From an uncultured Archangium sp. (lineage in GTDB: Bacteria > Myxococcota > Myxococcia > Myxococcales > Myxococcaceae): DNA of 41,294 nucleotides. Of the stretch, positions 15,457 through 24,789 are shown in pieces. The position numbers and the translations under genes were made by a program. The DNA lies in NCBI GenBank assembly GCA_946479335.1, contig CAMLFP010000008.1:1-41294 (forward strand), written 5' to 3'. Position 1 is the stretch's first letter. Each line of letters starts with the position of its first letter. Under the pieces are notes generated by a model, which saw only the letters and a program-made list of their open reading frames with translations, was not told the origin of the DNA and did no database searches.

Positions 15457-17240
15457 CACTTGTCGTCCTCCATCACCTTACCCGAGGCGGGCTTGACGGG
15501 CGACGGCGCGGGCTCGTCATCGTCACCCAGCTTCGACGCGGCGCCCTTCCTGGCCGCGGCCTCTTCGGCCTTCTTCCGCTTCGCCTCGGCGGCGGCGGCC
15601 TTCTTCGCGTCGGCGGCTTCGGCCTTCTTCCGTTTCGCCTCGGCGGCGGCGGCCTTCTTCGCTTCGGCGGCTTCAGCCTTCTTCCGCTTCGCCTCGGCGG
15701 CGGCGGCCTTCTTCGCGTCGGCAGCTTCTTCTTTCTTGCGCTGCGCTTCGTCGGCCGCGGCCCGCTTCGCGGCGGCCACTTCGTCTTTCTTGCGCTGCGC
15801 TTCATCGGCTGCGGCCTGCCTGGCGGCAGCGTCGGCGTCGGCCTTCGCTTTGGCCTCCGCGTCGGCCTTCGCCTTGGCCTCGGCGGCCACGCGCGCCTTC
15901 TCGTCGTCGATGGCCTTCTGCTTCGCGTCTTCTTCGGCCTTCTTCGCGTCGGCGACCTTCTTGAGCGCGTCCTTCTTCTCGCGCTCCTTGCGGCGCTCTT
16001 CCTTCTCGATGCCCTTGTTGGCGTCCTTCACGTACTGGTCGACGCTGGGGTCCTTGCCGCCCTTTGACTTGTATTCGTTGAAGTACGCGATGGCCTTCTT
16101 GAAGCGCTCGGTGGTGTCGACGCCGGTGACCTCCTGGTCGAGGTAGGTCACGCCGAGGTTGAAGCTGACGTCGGCGAGGTCGGGCCGCGCCTTCTGCACC
16201 TTCTCGTATTCGTAGATGGCCTTCTGCGGCTGCTGCAGCCCGCGGTACGCGTTGCCGAGGTTCAGGTGCGCGAGGAGGAAGTCGGGCTGCGCCGCGACCG
16301 CGGCCTCCAGCTCCTTCACCGCCGACTCGTAGTCGTTGCCCTCGACCAGCATCGCGCCGAAGTTGTTCCGCGCCTCGGCGAAGTCGGGCTTGAGCAGCGT
16401 CGCCTGGCGGAACGACTCGAGCGCCTGCGGCCGCTGCTTGAGCTGCAAGAAGACGAGCCCCAGCGCGTTGTGCGTCGCCGCGTCGTTGGCGTCGATGGTG
16501 CGCGCGTTCTCCAGCACCAGGCGCGCGAGCTCGACCTTGGAGTCCTTCAAGTAGATGTTCGCCAGCAGCTGCATCGCGCGCACGTTGCGCTCGTCGGCCT
16601 TGAGCACCTTCTTGGCCTCGGTGGCCGCGGCGTCGGGCTTGTTCTGCGCCATCAGCGCGTAGACCAGCGCGTTGCGCGGCGCGATGTTGCTCGCGTCCTT
16701 CGTGATGGCCGCGCGGAGCTCCTGCTCGATGATCGGGCAGCGCTTCTGCCGGCACACCAGCCGGGTGAGGAAGTCCCACGCGGTGTCTTGCGTGGGGTCG
16801 ATGGCGAGGGCCTTGCGGTAGCTCTTCTCGGCGCCCGACAGGTCGTTCTCGCGCTCCGCCACCACGCCGAGGTTGGTCCACGCGTAGGCGGCCTTGCTGT
16901 CGGTCGAGATGACGTCGCGGAAGGCGGCCTTCGCCGCGGCGGTGTCGTTGCGCGCGAGCGCCGACACACCGTCTTTGAAGCGCGACTGCGTGGCCGGGCT
17001 GAAGTTCGACTTCGCGGGCTCGGGGGCCGCCGCCTCTTGCGCGGCCGTCTTCGGGGCCTTCTGGCCGTCGGGCTGCGCGACCTCGACCTCGGTCTTCGGC
17101 TTCGGCTCGTAGGGGATCTCGGCGGTCTCGGCCGGCACGCCGCCATCGGGGAGCGCGTCGGTGTCGGGCTTCACCTCCGGCGTGGTGACGCAGCCGGCGG
17201 CGCAGAGCAGGGCGGCGACGAGCGCGAGACGCGTCCTCAC
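15456..17240 (-). CDS. TPR lipoprotein with TolA-like tail (GltE/AglT-like)
   Basis: This 594-aa lipoprotein starts at the GTG overlapping the upstream stop (GTGA); the frame is open to 17420 but that part shadows the 1140-aa gene. The lipobox is CAAGC (Cys17). Residues of about 100-420 form a run of TPR repeats (such as AYAWTNLGVVAERENDLSGA and AHLNLGNAYRGLQQPQKAI). The last third is a charged Ala/Lys/Glu helix with 18-residue repeats of the KRKKAEAAEAKKAAAAEA type (residues about 467-557), like TolA and TonB rods. It probably sits in an envelope membrane with the rod crossing the periplasm. Family and order suggest the AglT/GltE group. Confidence 0.82.
   Translation of the reverse strand: MRTRLALVAALLCAAGCVTTPEVKPDTDALPDGGVPAETAEIPYEPKPKTEVEVAQPDGQKAPKTAAQEAAAPEPAKSNFSPATQSRFKDGVSALARNDTAAAKAAFRDVISTDSKAAYAWTNLGVVAERENDLSGAEKSYRKALAIDPTQDTAWDFLTRLVCRQKRCPIIEQELRAAITKDASNIAPRNALVYALMAQNKPDAAATEAKKVLKADERNVRAMQLLANIYLKDSKVELARLVLENARTIDANDAATHNALGLVFLQLKQRPQALESFRQATLLKPDFAEARNNFGAMLVEGNDYESAVKELEAAVAAQPDFLLAHLNLGNAYRGLQQPQKAIYEYEKVQKARPDLADVSFNLGVTYLDQEVTGVDTTERFKKAIAYFNEYKSKGGKDPSVDQYVKDANKGIEKEERRKEREKKDALKKVADAKKAEEDAKQKAIDDEKARVAAEAKAKADAEAKAKADADAAARQAAADEAQRKKDEVAAAKRAAADEAQRKKEEAADAKKAAAAEAKRKKAEAAEAKKAAAAEAKRKKAEAADAKKAAAAEAKRKKAEEAAARKGAASKLGDDDEPAPSPVKPASGKVMEDDK
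15571..15840 (-). repeat. 54-bp in-frame tandem repeats, about five copies
   Basis: Five consecutive 54-bp units (boundaries 15571, 15625, 15679, 15733, 15787) encode 18-residue Ala/Lys/Glu repeats in the lipoprotein tail. The first three copies differ by only a few bases, while the last two are more diverged. Such arrays can change copy number by slippage or recombination, here always in frame. Confidence 0.85.
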
Positions 17241-20200
17241 TTGTCGTCCTCCGAGGTGAGCTTCTGCACGGAGCGCGTGGCCTTCTCGTTGCCTTCCACC
17301 GTGCCCACCGCGCCGTCGGGCAGCGTGAGCGCCTCGCTGATGAGCGACTTCGGCTCCTTCAGCATCGGGTACTCCTTCGGGCGGAAGCGGTTGAGCGACT
17401 CGAGGGTCTTCTTGGTCCACTCATTTGAGACGCGCAGGCGCTTCGATTCGATCCACGCGGCGGTGTAGGTCTCGACGGCCTTGTCTTCGAGCGCCACCGT
17501 CTGACCGGCGAGGGCGTCCTGGTAGGTGGCCACCGCCTCGTCGCCGTAGCGCTTGATCTCCGGAGGCACCGGCGTCTCGAGGATGGTCTGCGCGAAGCGC
17601 TCCAGCGTGTAGCCCTTGCGGTAGAAGGCGGCGAGCGTCCACTCCGCGCGCTTGTATTTGACGATGGTGTCGTAGGCCGCGTTGACCTTCTTCACGGCCT
17701 CCTTCTTCGCGGTGAAGGAGTTCGCCAGCGCCTTGCCGGTGCCGCCGATCTTGATGCGGTCGAAGTCGGCAAAGACGTACTCCGCGAGCTGGAAGCGCGA
17801 GTACGCGGCGGCGTCGGCGCCGATGGGCGAGGCCTCGGGCACCATCTTGCGGCGGTCGAACTCGTCGGCCGCGGCCTCGTAGGCCTTCTTCGCCGCGGAG
17901 TCGTTCTTGAGCTTCTTCTGCGCGTCGCCGATGCGCTTGTGCGCGTCGACCACCAGCTCGGCCTGCGCGGGCTTGCTGGAGAACTTCTTGATGAAGGCGT
18001 TGAGGGCCTGCGTCTCCTTCGAGAAGTCGCCCTGCTTCTCGTAGATCAGCGCCGCGCGGAACTGGTTCTTCGGCGCCTCGTCGCTGTTGGGGAAGGTGTC
18101 GGCGTAGCGCACGTAGGCCTGCGCGGCCTCGTTGTAGCGCTGCAGACCTTCGAGCAGCCGCGCGATGTTGAAGAGCGCCGACTCGCGGTCCTTCGAGGTG
18201 GGGTAGTCCTTCGCGAGCTTCTGGTACTTCTCGATGGCCTTGTCGAACTCGTACGACTTCTCGGAGTTGACGGCGACGCGGAAGAGCGCCGAGTCGGCCA
18301 GCGTCGACTTCGGGTACTCCGCGAAGATGCGCTCGTAGATTTTGAGCGCGGAGTCGAAGCGCTGCACGTTCTCGTAGCAGACGGCGGCGTTGTTCAGCGC
18401 CTTGTCGGCGAACTCGTGTTTGGGCTCCTCGGCGACGAGCGCGAGGTACTTCTTGGCGGCCTCGTCCCACTCGCCCTTGCTCATCAATTCTTCGGCCAGC
18501 TTGAAGCGGCCGCCGAGCTTGAACTTGGTGAGCTGCGCGAAGAGCTCCGACTTGGGGTCGATGACGTCGGTGTTGCTGGCCAGCCGCGCGGCGACCTCTT
18601 CGACGGCCTTCCAGTTCTTGTCGATGAGGTAGCTCTCGATGATGAGGTTGGTCGAGAACTTCGCCACTTCGTTCTTCGGGAAGTTGGTGACGATGGCCTC
18701 GAAGCGCTTGCGCGCCTCGTCGAACTGGTTGTGCGTGTAGAACAGCTCCGCGGCGCGGTAGGCGATGCCGGGGGCCTTGTCGTCGCCGGCCTTCACGCTC
18801 TCGAGGTACTTGTCAGACGACGACACCAGCGCGGTCTCGAGCTTGCTGAGCGCGATGGGCGAGACCGACTCACCCTCGGGGCGGTCGGTCGACTTGAGCA
18901 CCGGGTAGTTCTTGGCGACGCCGTTCTTGATGTCGGCGTCGAGCTGCTTCTGCACCGAGAGCACCGCCGCGTACGCCGCGTCGGCGCGGTACTTCACGTC
19001 CTGGCTCGAGTCGCGGACGTGCGCGTAGTGCTCGCCGGCTTCGGCGAACTGGAAGGAGTTGTAGAGGCACTCCGCGAGGTAGAACTCCATCTCGTAGGCG
19101 TTCTTGCTGCGGGGGAAGCGCTGGAGGTAGCCGTCGTACGCGCGCGCGGCGGTCTCGAAGGCGGCCTTGGCCTGATCGAACTTGCCCTCCTGCTTGTAAA
19201 CGAGCGCCTGCTGGTGATGGTAGATGGCCGTCGAGTACAGGCTCTTCTCCGCGAGCTCGTTGGCCGCCTGGAGCACCTCGGGGTCGCGCTTCCACTTGTC
19301 GTGCCACGGCGTGCCCGGGCCGAACATGTTGGCCAGCTTGCTGCTCTCGGCGAAGGCCTCGTCGAGTTTGCGGTCGCGCTCGTAGGCCTGCACGATGCGC
19401 TGTTGGATCTTCGGCGCGTCTTTGTTGAGCGGGTCTTTCTGGAGCACCAGCCGGTAGGCCTCGATGGCCTCCGGGTGCTTGGTCTGGTCGAAGTAGACGT
19501 CGCCCATGCGGCGGTACACTTCGCCCTCGTATTTTCGCCCGCCCAGCTTCGCGAAGGTGTCTTGCGCCTTGGCCAGCGAGCCCCACTTCTCGTCGACGAA
19601 GCTGATGGCGGTGTACTGGAGCGCCTCGTTGCGGAGGTCGCCGCCCACCTCTTCTTCGTTCTTCCGCGCGGCCTCGGCCTCGTAGAAGTCGGCCAGCGCG
19701 ATGAAGCGCGCCACGGCGTCGTCGAAGCGATCGAGGCGGTAGTAGACCCAGCCCAGCTTGTAGAGCGCCTTGTCGTAGAGCGGGTGCTTCACATCGGCCA
19801 CCGCGTGCTCGTACGCATCGGCGGCTTTGGTGAGCGCGTCGGGCACGTCGTACGCGTCGAAGTAGTACTCGCCGATGCGCACCCACGCCTCGGTGGTGAA
19901 GCGCGAATTCGGGTAGCGCGCGATGAGCTGCTGGTAGCTGGTGAGCGCGGTCTCGAAGTCTTCCTGCTTCTCTTCGCAGTAGGCCAGCAGGTACCAGCTC
20001 GCGTCGTTCAGCTTGTAGTCGGGGAACTGCGCGATGAGCCGGCGGTACAGCGCGATCGACTTGCTGAAGTCGACCTTGGGCTCGGGAGGCGGCTCGACGT
20101 TCGACGCGGGGTCGATCTTCTTGAGCACCTCTTCGTAGTCGCGCATCGCGACGGCCTGATCATCGGCCGACTTCTCGTAATAGAGCTCCGCGAGGCGGAA

Positions 20201-20659
20201 CATCACGTCGGGCGTGTAGCGGGGGTCGTTGGGGTACCGCTGGAGGAACTCCTCGAAGGCGGCGATGGCGTCGAGGCGCTCCCGGCGCTCCAGCACTTCG
20301 AGATCGCGGATCGCCTTCTCGTAGCTGTTGGCCAGCGTGTTCCGCTTCTCCTCGTACTTCTTCTCGACGAGGAGCTGCACCTCGCGCTTGAAGTCCTTCG
20401 ACTCCTGCTCGTACTCCTCGATGGCGCGCGAGAGCTCCTCCAGCACCTGCGCCTGGTCGGGCGTGCCGAGGCCCTCGAGGTAGCGCGTCTTCGGCTTCTC
20501 CACCGGTGCCGCGTCGGTCTTCGACTCCTCCGGCGGCACGAACACGCCCGCGTCGGGCACGCCGGCGTCGACCACCGGCGCGGGCGCCTTCTTCGCGCTC
20601 TTCTTCGGCGCGGCGAGGGCGGGCAGGGCGCACAGCGCGATGACGAAGAGCGCGCGCAT
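17237..20659 (-). CDS. 1140-aa periplasmic TPR protein (GltD/AgmU-like)
   Basis: This large protein has a signal peptide (MRALFVIALCALPALA), a Pro/Lys-rich start, a coiled-coil region at about residues 70-125, and then TPR repeats over most of its length (for example ERLDAIAAFEEFLQRYPNDP and RFDSALKIYERIFAEYPKST). TPR scaffolds hold protein complexes together. Its size, location and the following TPR lipoprotein match the AgmU/GltD component of the Myxococcus gliding machine, though similar tetratricopeptide giants are common in Myxococcota. Its ATG overlaps the upstream stop by one base (TGATG). Confidence 0.82.
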   Translation of the reverse strand: MRALFVIALCALPALAAPKKSAKKAPAPVVDAGVPDAGVFVPPEESKTDAAPVEKPKTRYLEGLGTPDQAQVLEELSRAIEEYEQESKDFKREVQLLVEKKYEEKRNTLANSYEKAIRDLEVLERRERLDAIAAFEEFLQRYPNDPRYTPDVMFRLAELYYEKSADDQAVAMRDYEEVLKKIDPASNVEPPPEPKVDFSKSIALYRRLIAQFPDYKLNDASWYLLAYCEEKQEDFETALTSYQQLIARYPNSRFTTEAWVRIGEYYFDAYDVPDALTKAADAYEHAVADVKHPLYDKALYKLGWVYYRLDRFDDAVARFIALADFYEAEAARKNEEEVGGDLRNEALQYTAISFVDEKWGSLAKAQDTFAKLGGRKYEGEVYRRMGDVYFDQTKHPEAIEAYRLVLQKDPLNKDAPKIQQRIVQAYERDRKLDEAFAESSKLANMFGPGTPWHDKWKRDPEVLQAANELAEKSLYSTAIYHHQQALVYKQEGKFDQAKAAFETAARAYDGYLQRFPRSKNAYEMEFYLAECLYNSFQFAEAGEHYAHVRDSSQDVKYRADAAYAAVLSVQKQLDADIKNGVAKNYPVLKSTDRPEGESVSPIALSKLETALVSSSDKYLESVKAGDDKAPGIAYRAAELFYTHNQFDEARKRFEAIVTNFPKNEVAKFSTNLIIESYLIDKNWKAVEEVAARLASNTDVIDPKSELFAQLTKFKLGGRFKLAEELMSKGEWDEAAKKYLALVAEEPKHEFADKALNNAAVCYENVQRFDSALKIYERIFAEYPKSTLADSALFRVAVNSEKSYEFDKAIEKYQKLAKDYPTSKDRESALFNIARLLEGLQRYNEAAQAYVRYADTFPNSDEAPKNQFRAALIYEKQGDFSKETQALNAFIKKFSSKPAQAELVVDAHKRIGDAQKKLKNDSAAKKAYEAAADEFDRRKMVPEASPIGADAAAYSRFQLAEYVFADFDRIKIGGTGKALANSFTAKKEAVKKVNAAYDTIVKYKRAEWTLAAFYRKGYTLERFAQTILETPVPPEIKRYGDEAVATYQDALAGQTVALEDKAVETYTAAWIESKRLRVSNEWTKKTLESLNRFRPKEYPMLKEPKSLISEALTLPDGAVGTVEGNEKATRSVQKLTSEDDK

Positions 20660-23001
20660 CAGTCTTCGTCCTTCAGCACTTCGCGGAACTCGTCGTCGAG
20701 CTGCTTGAGCTCGCGGTCCTTCTTCGCGCTCAAGGTCTGGATCTCGGTGGTGTGGTCCTGCTTGCGCTGGAACGAGACGTCGACCACGCCGACGTCGGCC
20801 TTGAGCACCAGGTCGTAGAAGTTCTTGTACACGCGCTTGAAGCTGTCGAACGCGATGCGCCCCACGAGGTTGCGGGTGTGGCCCGTCACCTCGCCGGTCT
20901 CTCCGCGGTAGGTCTCGAGCAAGCGCTGCTCGGCCAGCACCTGCTCGCGCAGCCGCGTCGCCTTCTGCGCCACGCGTTCGCGCACGATGGCCTTGCTGCG
21001 ATTCACGCGCTCGCGCAGCGCCGTCGCGTCGGCGCGCACCACGTCCGCCCGGAGGAGCGCCTTCTGCACGTCGCCCGGCACGTTGTGCGCGGTGCGCAGG
21101 AGCTGCTCCTGCTGCTGCAGCACCTGTGCGTACTCGGTCTTCAACTGCGACTCGCCGCCGATGGCCTTGTCGGCGTTGTTCTTCTCGGCGACCAGCTGCA
21201 CGCGGAGCTCCTCGATCTCCTGCTGCAGCGCCTCGACCGCGGCCTGCTCGTGCGCCACCTTCTCGAAGAACGCGCGCTCGTCTTCGGCGGAGTCCTTGCG
21301 CGCTCTCTTGGTGTCGTCGACGTACTTGCGCACCGCGGTCAGCTGCGCCTGCTGTGACTGCGCCTCGATGCCGAGCTGAAACGCCTGGCGATCGAGCGCG
21401 TCGATGGCGCCCTGCATGCGCTCCTTGCGCGCGCGCACCTGCGCGTCGGTGGTGGGCAGCGTGTCGAGGCGCGTCTTGAGCTCCGCCTGGCGCTGCTTGA
21501 GCTGCTGCAGCTGCGCCTTCTGTTCACCGTCGAGGGAGTCGTCGACCAGCAGCTCCTCAAGGCGCGTCAGCGAGCCCTCGGCGCGCGTGAGCTGCGTGTC
21601 GACCGCGTCGGCCCGCGTATAGCCCTCCTGCAGCACGGGGAAGCTCTCCACGCCGCGCTCGTCGAGCGACTTGAGGATACGGTCGGCGATGGCCCGCGAC
21701 TCCTCGATGCCCTTGCGGCTCAGGTCGAGCGCGGAGGTGATCTCCACCGCGTCCGACACCTCCTGCCGGGTGGTGGCCCACTTGAGCGCGACCGGCGGCA
21801 ACAGCTTGGTCACGTCGAGCGACTTCTCGCTGCGCGCCAGCAGCTCGTCGAAGTACTGCACCGGGTCGGCGTTCACCGTCAGCAGCGCGTCGATCTCATC
21901 GCGCACCGGCGCGTACTGGTTGATGACCGAGTCGTACGTCTCGATGGCGTCGTCGTACTTGCCGAGCTTCTGCTGCAGCGTGCCCTGGAGGATGCGGGCC
22001 TCCGGCGCGAGCACGGAGTCTTCCGCGACCAGCAGCAGCACCTCGGTGGCGTCCTTCGCGTTCTGGAACTCGCCCTTGCGCACGAAGGCCCACGCCTGCT
22101 CGTAGAGCGCGTCGGGGAAGCTGTCGGAGTTCTGCCCGATGCGCGCGTAGCGATCGATCGCCTCGTCGTACTTCTGCGTCTCGAAGTACACCCGCCCCAT
22201 CGAGAGCTGCGCGAGCTCGATGATCGCCCGGTCTTTGTCGTCGGCGGGCGTGGCCTGCGTCACCGCGTTGAACTGCTGCAACGCGGTGTCCCACTGCTTG
22301 AGGCGCACCGCGCCCACCCCGAGGAAGTAGCGCGCCTGGAGGTGGAACGGCCCGTTGGGGTCGTCGGCCAGCGCGGCGAACACCGGGCCCGCGAGGTTGA
22401 AGCTCTCCTGCGGGGTGAGGTCGGTGCGGCGGAACAACCACTTGCCGTACACGTACGCCAGCTCGGGGGGCAGCGTGCCGCCCGACAACCCGCGCGCCTG
22501 GGTGATGTAGTCGTCGATGCCCTCGAACTCGTTGAGGCGGCCGGCGATCTCCAGGTAGCGCGCCAGCGCCTCCCGGTAGTGCGCGCCGCGCAGCGCGAGC
22601 AGCTGCCGCAGGTACAGCCGCGCGCCGAGCCAGTTCTTCTGCTGGTAGAGCGCGTCAGACAAGTAGAACAGCGCGTCGGCGAAGCGGGCGTTCTTCGCGA
22701 AGCTCTTGTCGGCGACGAGGTCGTAGAAGAGCACCGCCGCCGTGGAGTAGTCGCCCAGCAGGTACTGGATCTCGCCGTCGGAGAAGCGCTGCAGCCGCTG
22801 GGCCTCGTCGCTGCTCTCCTCGCGGAGCGTGTACTGCTTCTCGACCAGCTCGATGGCGTTGCGCGCGCTCTCGACCTGCCGGGCGATCTCCTCGATCTGC
22901 GCCGAGAGCTCCTGCGTCGTGGCCCGGCCGCGCTCCGCCCATGCGCTCGCGGAGAGCACGGCGACGCCCAGCCACACCCCTCTCGCCCCCGCTCGAATCA
23001 C
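20659..23001 (-). CDS. secreted TPR plus coiled-coil protein
   Basis: This 780-aa protein has a signal peptide (cleavage near ASAWA), TPR-like repeats over about residues 70-370 (YSTAAVLFYDLV, YDEAIDRYARIG, YDDAIETYDSVI) and a long coiled-coil region from about 450 to 720, rich in Gln, Glu, Arg and Leu. No enzyme motif is seen. The start is a GTG overlapping the upstream stop (GTGA). It lies between mglA and the GltD-like gene and is translationally coupled to both neighbours, suggesting a structural part of the same envelope complex. No specific Myxococcus counterpart is recognised. Confidence 0.78.
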   Translation of the reverse strand: MIRAGARGVWLGVAVLSASAWAERGRATTQELSAQIEEIARQVESARNAIELVEKQYTLREESSDEAQRLQRFSDGEIQYLLGDYSTAAVLFYDLVADKSFAKNARFADALFYLSDALYQQKNWLGARLYLRQLLALRGAHYREALARYLEIAGRLNEFEGIDDYITQARGLSGGTLPPELAYVYGKWLFRRTDLTPQESFNLAGPVFAALADDPNGPFHLQARYFLGVGAVRLKQWDTALQQFNAVTQATPADDKDRAIIELAQLSMGRVYFETQKYDEAIDRYARIGQNSDSFPDALYEQAWAFVRKGEFQNAKDATEVLLLVAEDSVLAPEARILQGTLQQKLGKYDDAIETYDSVINQYAPVRDEIDALLTVNADPVQYFDELLARSEKSLDVTKLLPPVALKWATTRQEVSDAVEITSALDLSRKGIEESRAIADRILKSLDERGVESFPVLQEGYTRADAVDTQLTRAEGSLTRLEELLVDDSLDGEQKAQLQQLKQRQAELKTRLDTLPTTDAQVRARKERMQGAIDALDRQAFQLGIEAQSQQAQLTAVRKYVDDTKRARKDSAEDERAFFEKVAHEQAAVEALQQEIEELRVQLVAEKNNADKAIGGESQLKTEYAQVLQQQEQLLRTAHNVPGDVQKALLRADVVRADATALRERVNRSKAIVRERVAQKATRLREQVLAEQRLLETYRGETGEVTGHTRNLVGRIAFDSFKRVYKNFYDLVLKADVGVVDVSFQRKQDHTTEIQTLSAKKDRELKQLDDEFREVLKDED

Positions 23002-23702
23002 TTCTTCTCAGACGCGCCGGCCGCGTCTCCTTCCTTCTTGGGGCCCGCTTCCTGTGCGGCCGTCACTTCGAACCCGATGCTGGGCTTGTCTTTCAGGTCG
23101 GTGGTGATGCCGCCTTTTTCGTAGCCCGACACCTTCACGGTGGTCACCTTGCCGGCCTCAGCGTTGAAGGTCTGGTTCGACTGCAGCTTGAACTTGTAGC
23201 CTTCGAGGTAGCTGAAGATGCCGAAGCCGTGCCCGCGGTACTGCATGCGCACCGCGATCTGGTGGTTGCCCGGCACGATGCGCCCGTTGAAGATCTCGAA
23301 CTCGTCTTTCTTGTCGAGGTCGCCGTTGGTGTCGACCTTGGTGAAGATCGGCGCGCCGTCGAGCGCGTAGGCCACCGACTCGAGCACGAAGTTCGCGCCC
23401 ATGTCGTTCTTGTGCACGATGACCGCGCGCGCGCCCGACGAGAGGTCTCCGCCCAGCACCGTCTCCTGCAGCAGCAGCAGGCGCGCCTTGGTGCGGAAGA
23501 TCTTCTCCTTCAGGTCGACGACCTGCTCCTCCAGCGTCTTGACGCGCGTGGTGAAGGCTTCGTCGGCGGTCTGCGCGGCGTCAGGCGGGGTCACCGGGGC
23601 CGACGCGGCGGGAGGAACACCGCCGTCTTCGCTCTGCGCGAGCGCCGTCGCGGCACCCAGCACGAGCGCGCACGTCAACGCCCGGGCGAGGCCCGAGCGC
23701 AC
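22998..23702 (-). CDS. secreted protein downstream of mglA, unknown function
   Basis: This 234-aa protein has a signal peptide (MRSGLARALTCALVLGAATALAQ starts it), a short coiled coil around residues 52-80 (TRVKTLEEQVVDLKEKIFRT) and a beta-rich C-terminal half that reads like an Ig-like or carbohydrate-binding-like domain (GNHQIAVRMQYRGHGFGIFS). The GTG start is separated from the mglA stop by one base, so it is likely co-translated with mglA. No known family is identified. Confidence 0.78.
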   Translation of the reverse strand: MRSGLARALTCALVLGAATALAQSEDGGVPPAASAPVTPPDAAQTADEAFTTRVKTLEEQVVDLKEKIFRTKARLLLLQETVLGGDLSSGARAVIVHKNDMGANFVLESVAYALDGAPIFTKVDTNGDLDKKDEFEIFNGRIVPGNHQIAVRMQYRGHGFGIFSYLEGYKFKLQSNQTFNAEAGKVTTVKVSGYEKGGITTDLKDKPSIGFEVTAAQEAGPKKEGDAAGASEKK

Positions 23703-23703
23703 G

Positions 23704-24294
23704 TTACTGACCGCCCTTCTTGAGCTCCGTGAGGACCAGCTTCGCGACGTCCTTCAGGGTGTCGAACACGCCCACCCCGGTCGGCGCGACGGCCTGACGC
23801 TCGGTGACGTTGCGCGGGTTGAGCACCTTGCGCAGCTCCTCGACCGGCACCGCGTTCGGGAGGTCGCGCTTGTTGTACTGCATCACGAAGGGGATCTTGT
23901 CGAGGTCGTACCCCTGCTCCTTCAAGTTGATGCGCAGGTTGTCGAGCGACTCGATGTTCGCCTCCATGCGCTCCACCTGGGAGTCGGCCACGAAGACCAC
24001 GCCGTCGACGCCCTTCAAGATCAGCTTGCGGCTGGCGTCGTAGAAGACCTGACCCGGCACCGTGTACAGGTGGAAGCGCGTCTTGAAGCCGCGGATCTCA
24101 CCGAGCGACAGCGGGAGGAAGTCGAAGAACAGCGTTCGATCCGTCTCCGTGGAGAGCGAGATGAGCTTGCCCTTCGTCTCGGGGTTGGTCTTGTTGTAGA
24201 TGTACTGAAGATTCGTCGTCTTCCCGCAGAGACCGGGCCCGTAATAGACGATCTTGCAGTTGATCTCGCGGCTTGAGTAGTTGATGAACGACAT
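23704..24294 (-). CDS. mglA: polarity GTPase MglA
   Basis: This 196-aa small Ras-like GTPase is almost identical in layout to Myxococcus xanthus MglA. It has the P-loop GPGLCGKTT (residues 19-27), Arg53 and Gln82 at the positions of the M. xanthus active-site residues, Thr78 in YTVPGQ, and NKRD at 141-144. MglA-GTP marks the leading pole and drives gliding and type IV pilus motility. Its partner MglB is just upstream with 12 bases between. The following secreted-protein gene begins two bases after its stop codon. Confidence 0.97.
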   Translation of the reverse strand: MSFINYSSREINCKIVYYGPGLCGKTTNLQYIYNKTNPETKGKLISLSTETDRTLFFDFLPLSLGEIRGFKTRFHLYTVPGQVFYDASRKLILKGVDGVVFVADSQVERMEANIESLDNLRINLKEQGYDLDKIPFVMQYNKRDLPNAVPVEELRKVLNPRNVTERQAVAPTGVGVFDTLKDVAKLVLTELKKGGQ

Positions 24295-24306
24295 GGAGGC
24301 CCTGCC

Positions 24307-24789
24307 TTACTCGCTGAAAAGGTTGTCGATGTCGGCGTCGGAGATCTCGGCGAACGGCGACCCGGCGCCTGCCGTCGACGCCTGCCGCTGAGCCAGCGCC
24401 GCGAAGACTTTCTCGAGCTCGTCTGACGCCTTCTTGATGCGCAGGCGCACCAGCCCGAGCGAGGTGCGGTTGTCGAAGATCACCACCAGCACCACGCGCC
24501 CGCCCACCAGCGTCATGTAGAGCGAGTCTTTCGCCCCTTCATGGAACTGGTTGGGGAACTCGTTCTCGCCGATGAGCTTCGCCAGCCCGCCCATCGCCGC
24601 CACGTTGCCCGCGGTGAGCGACGCGAGCGAGGTCGTGTCGATGTTGTTCGTCTGCCCCGCCGCCGAGATCAGTTGCCCGTTCTTGTCGACGAGGAACACG
24701 ACCTTCGCGTTGGCGTCTTTCGTGAGGCGATCACACACCGCATTGATGCGGTGGAACTCCTCTTCGTACATCACCAGCTGCGCAGCCAT
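24307..24789 (-). CDS. mglB: MglB, roadblock-fold GAP of MglA
   Basis: This 160-aa protein of the Roadblock/LC7 family has the core helix-strand pattern (KVVFLVDKNGQLISAAG, NRTSLGLVRLRIKKASDELE) and a disordered tail ending in DIDNLFSE. MglB is the GTPase-activating partner of MglA and marks the lagging pole. It is the first gene of the unit that runs to 13830. A GGGAG lies upstream of the ATG. The 152-base gap back to recR probably holds the promoter, but no strong match to -35/-10 boxes was seen. Confidence 0.95.
   Translation of the reverse strand: MAAQLVMYEEEFHRINAVCDRLTKDANAKVVFLVDKNGQLISAAGQTNNIDTTSLASLTAGNVAAMGGLAKLIGENEFPNQFHEGAKDSLYMTLVGGRVVLVVIFDNRTSLGLVRLRIKKASDELEKVFAALAQRQASTAGAGSPFAEISDADIDNLFSE

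Noticed and set aside
15571..15840. CRISPR array
   Set aside because: The repeats are contiguous, in frame and coding, without unique spacers of CRISPR type.
17939..20818. Open frame of 959 codons on the plus strand
   Set aside because: Antisense shadow of the 1140-aa TPR gene; composition is dominated by Leu, Val, Arg and Gly with no domain.
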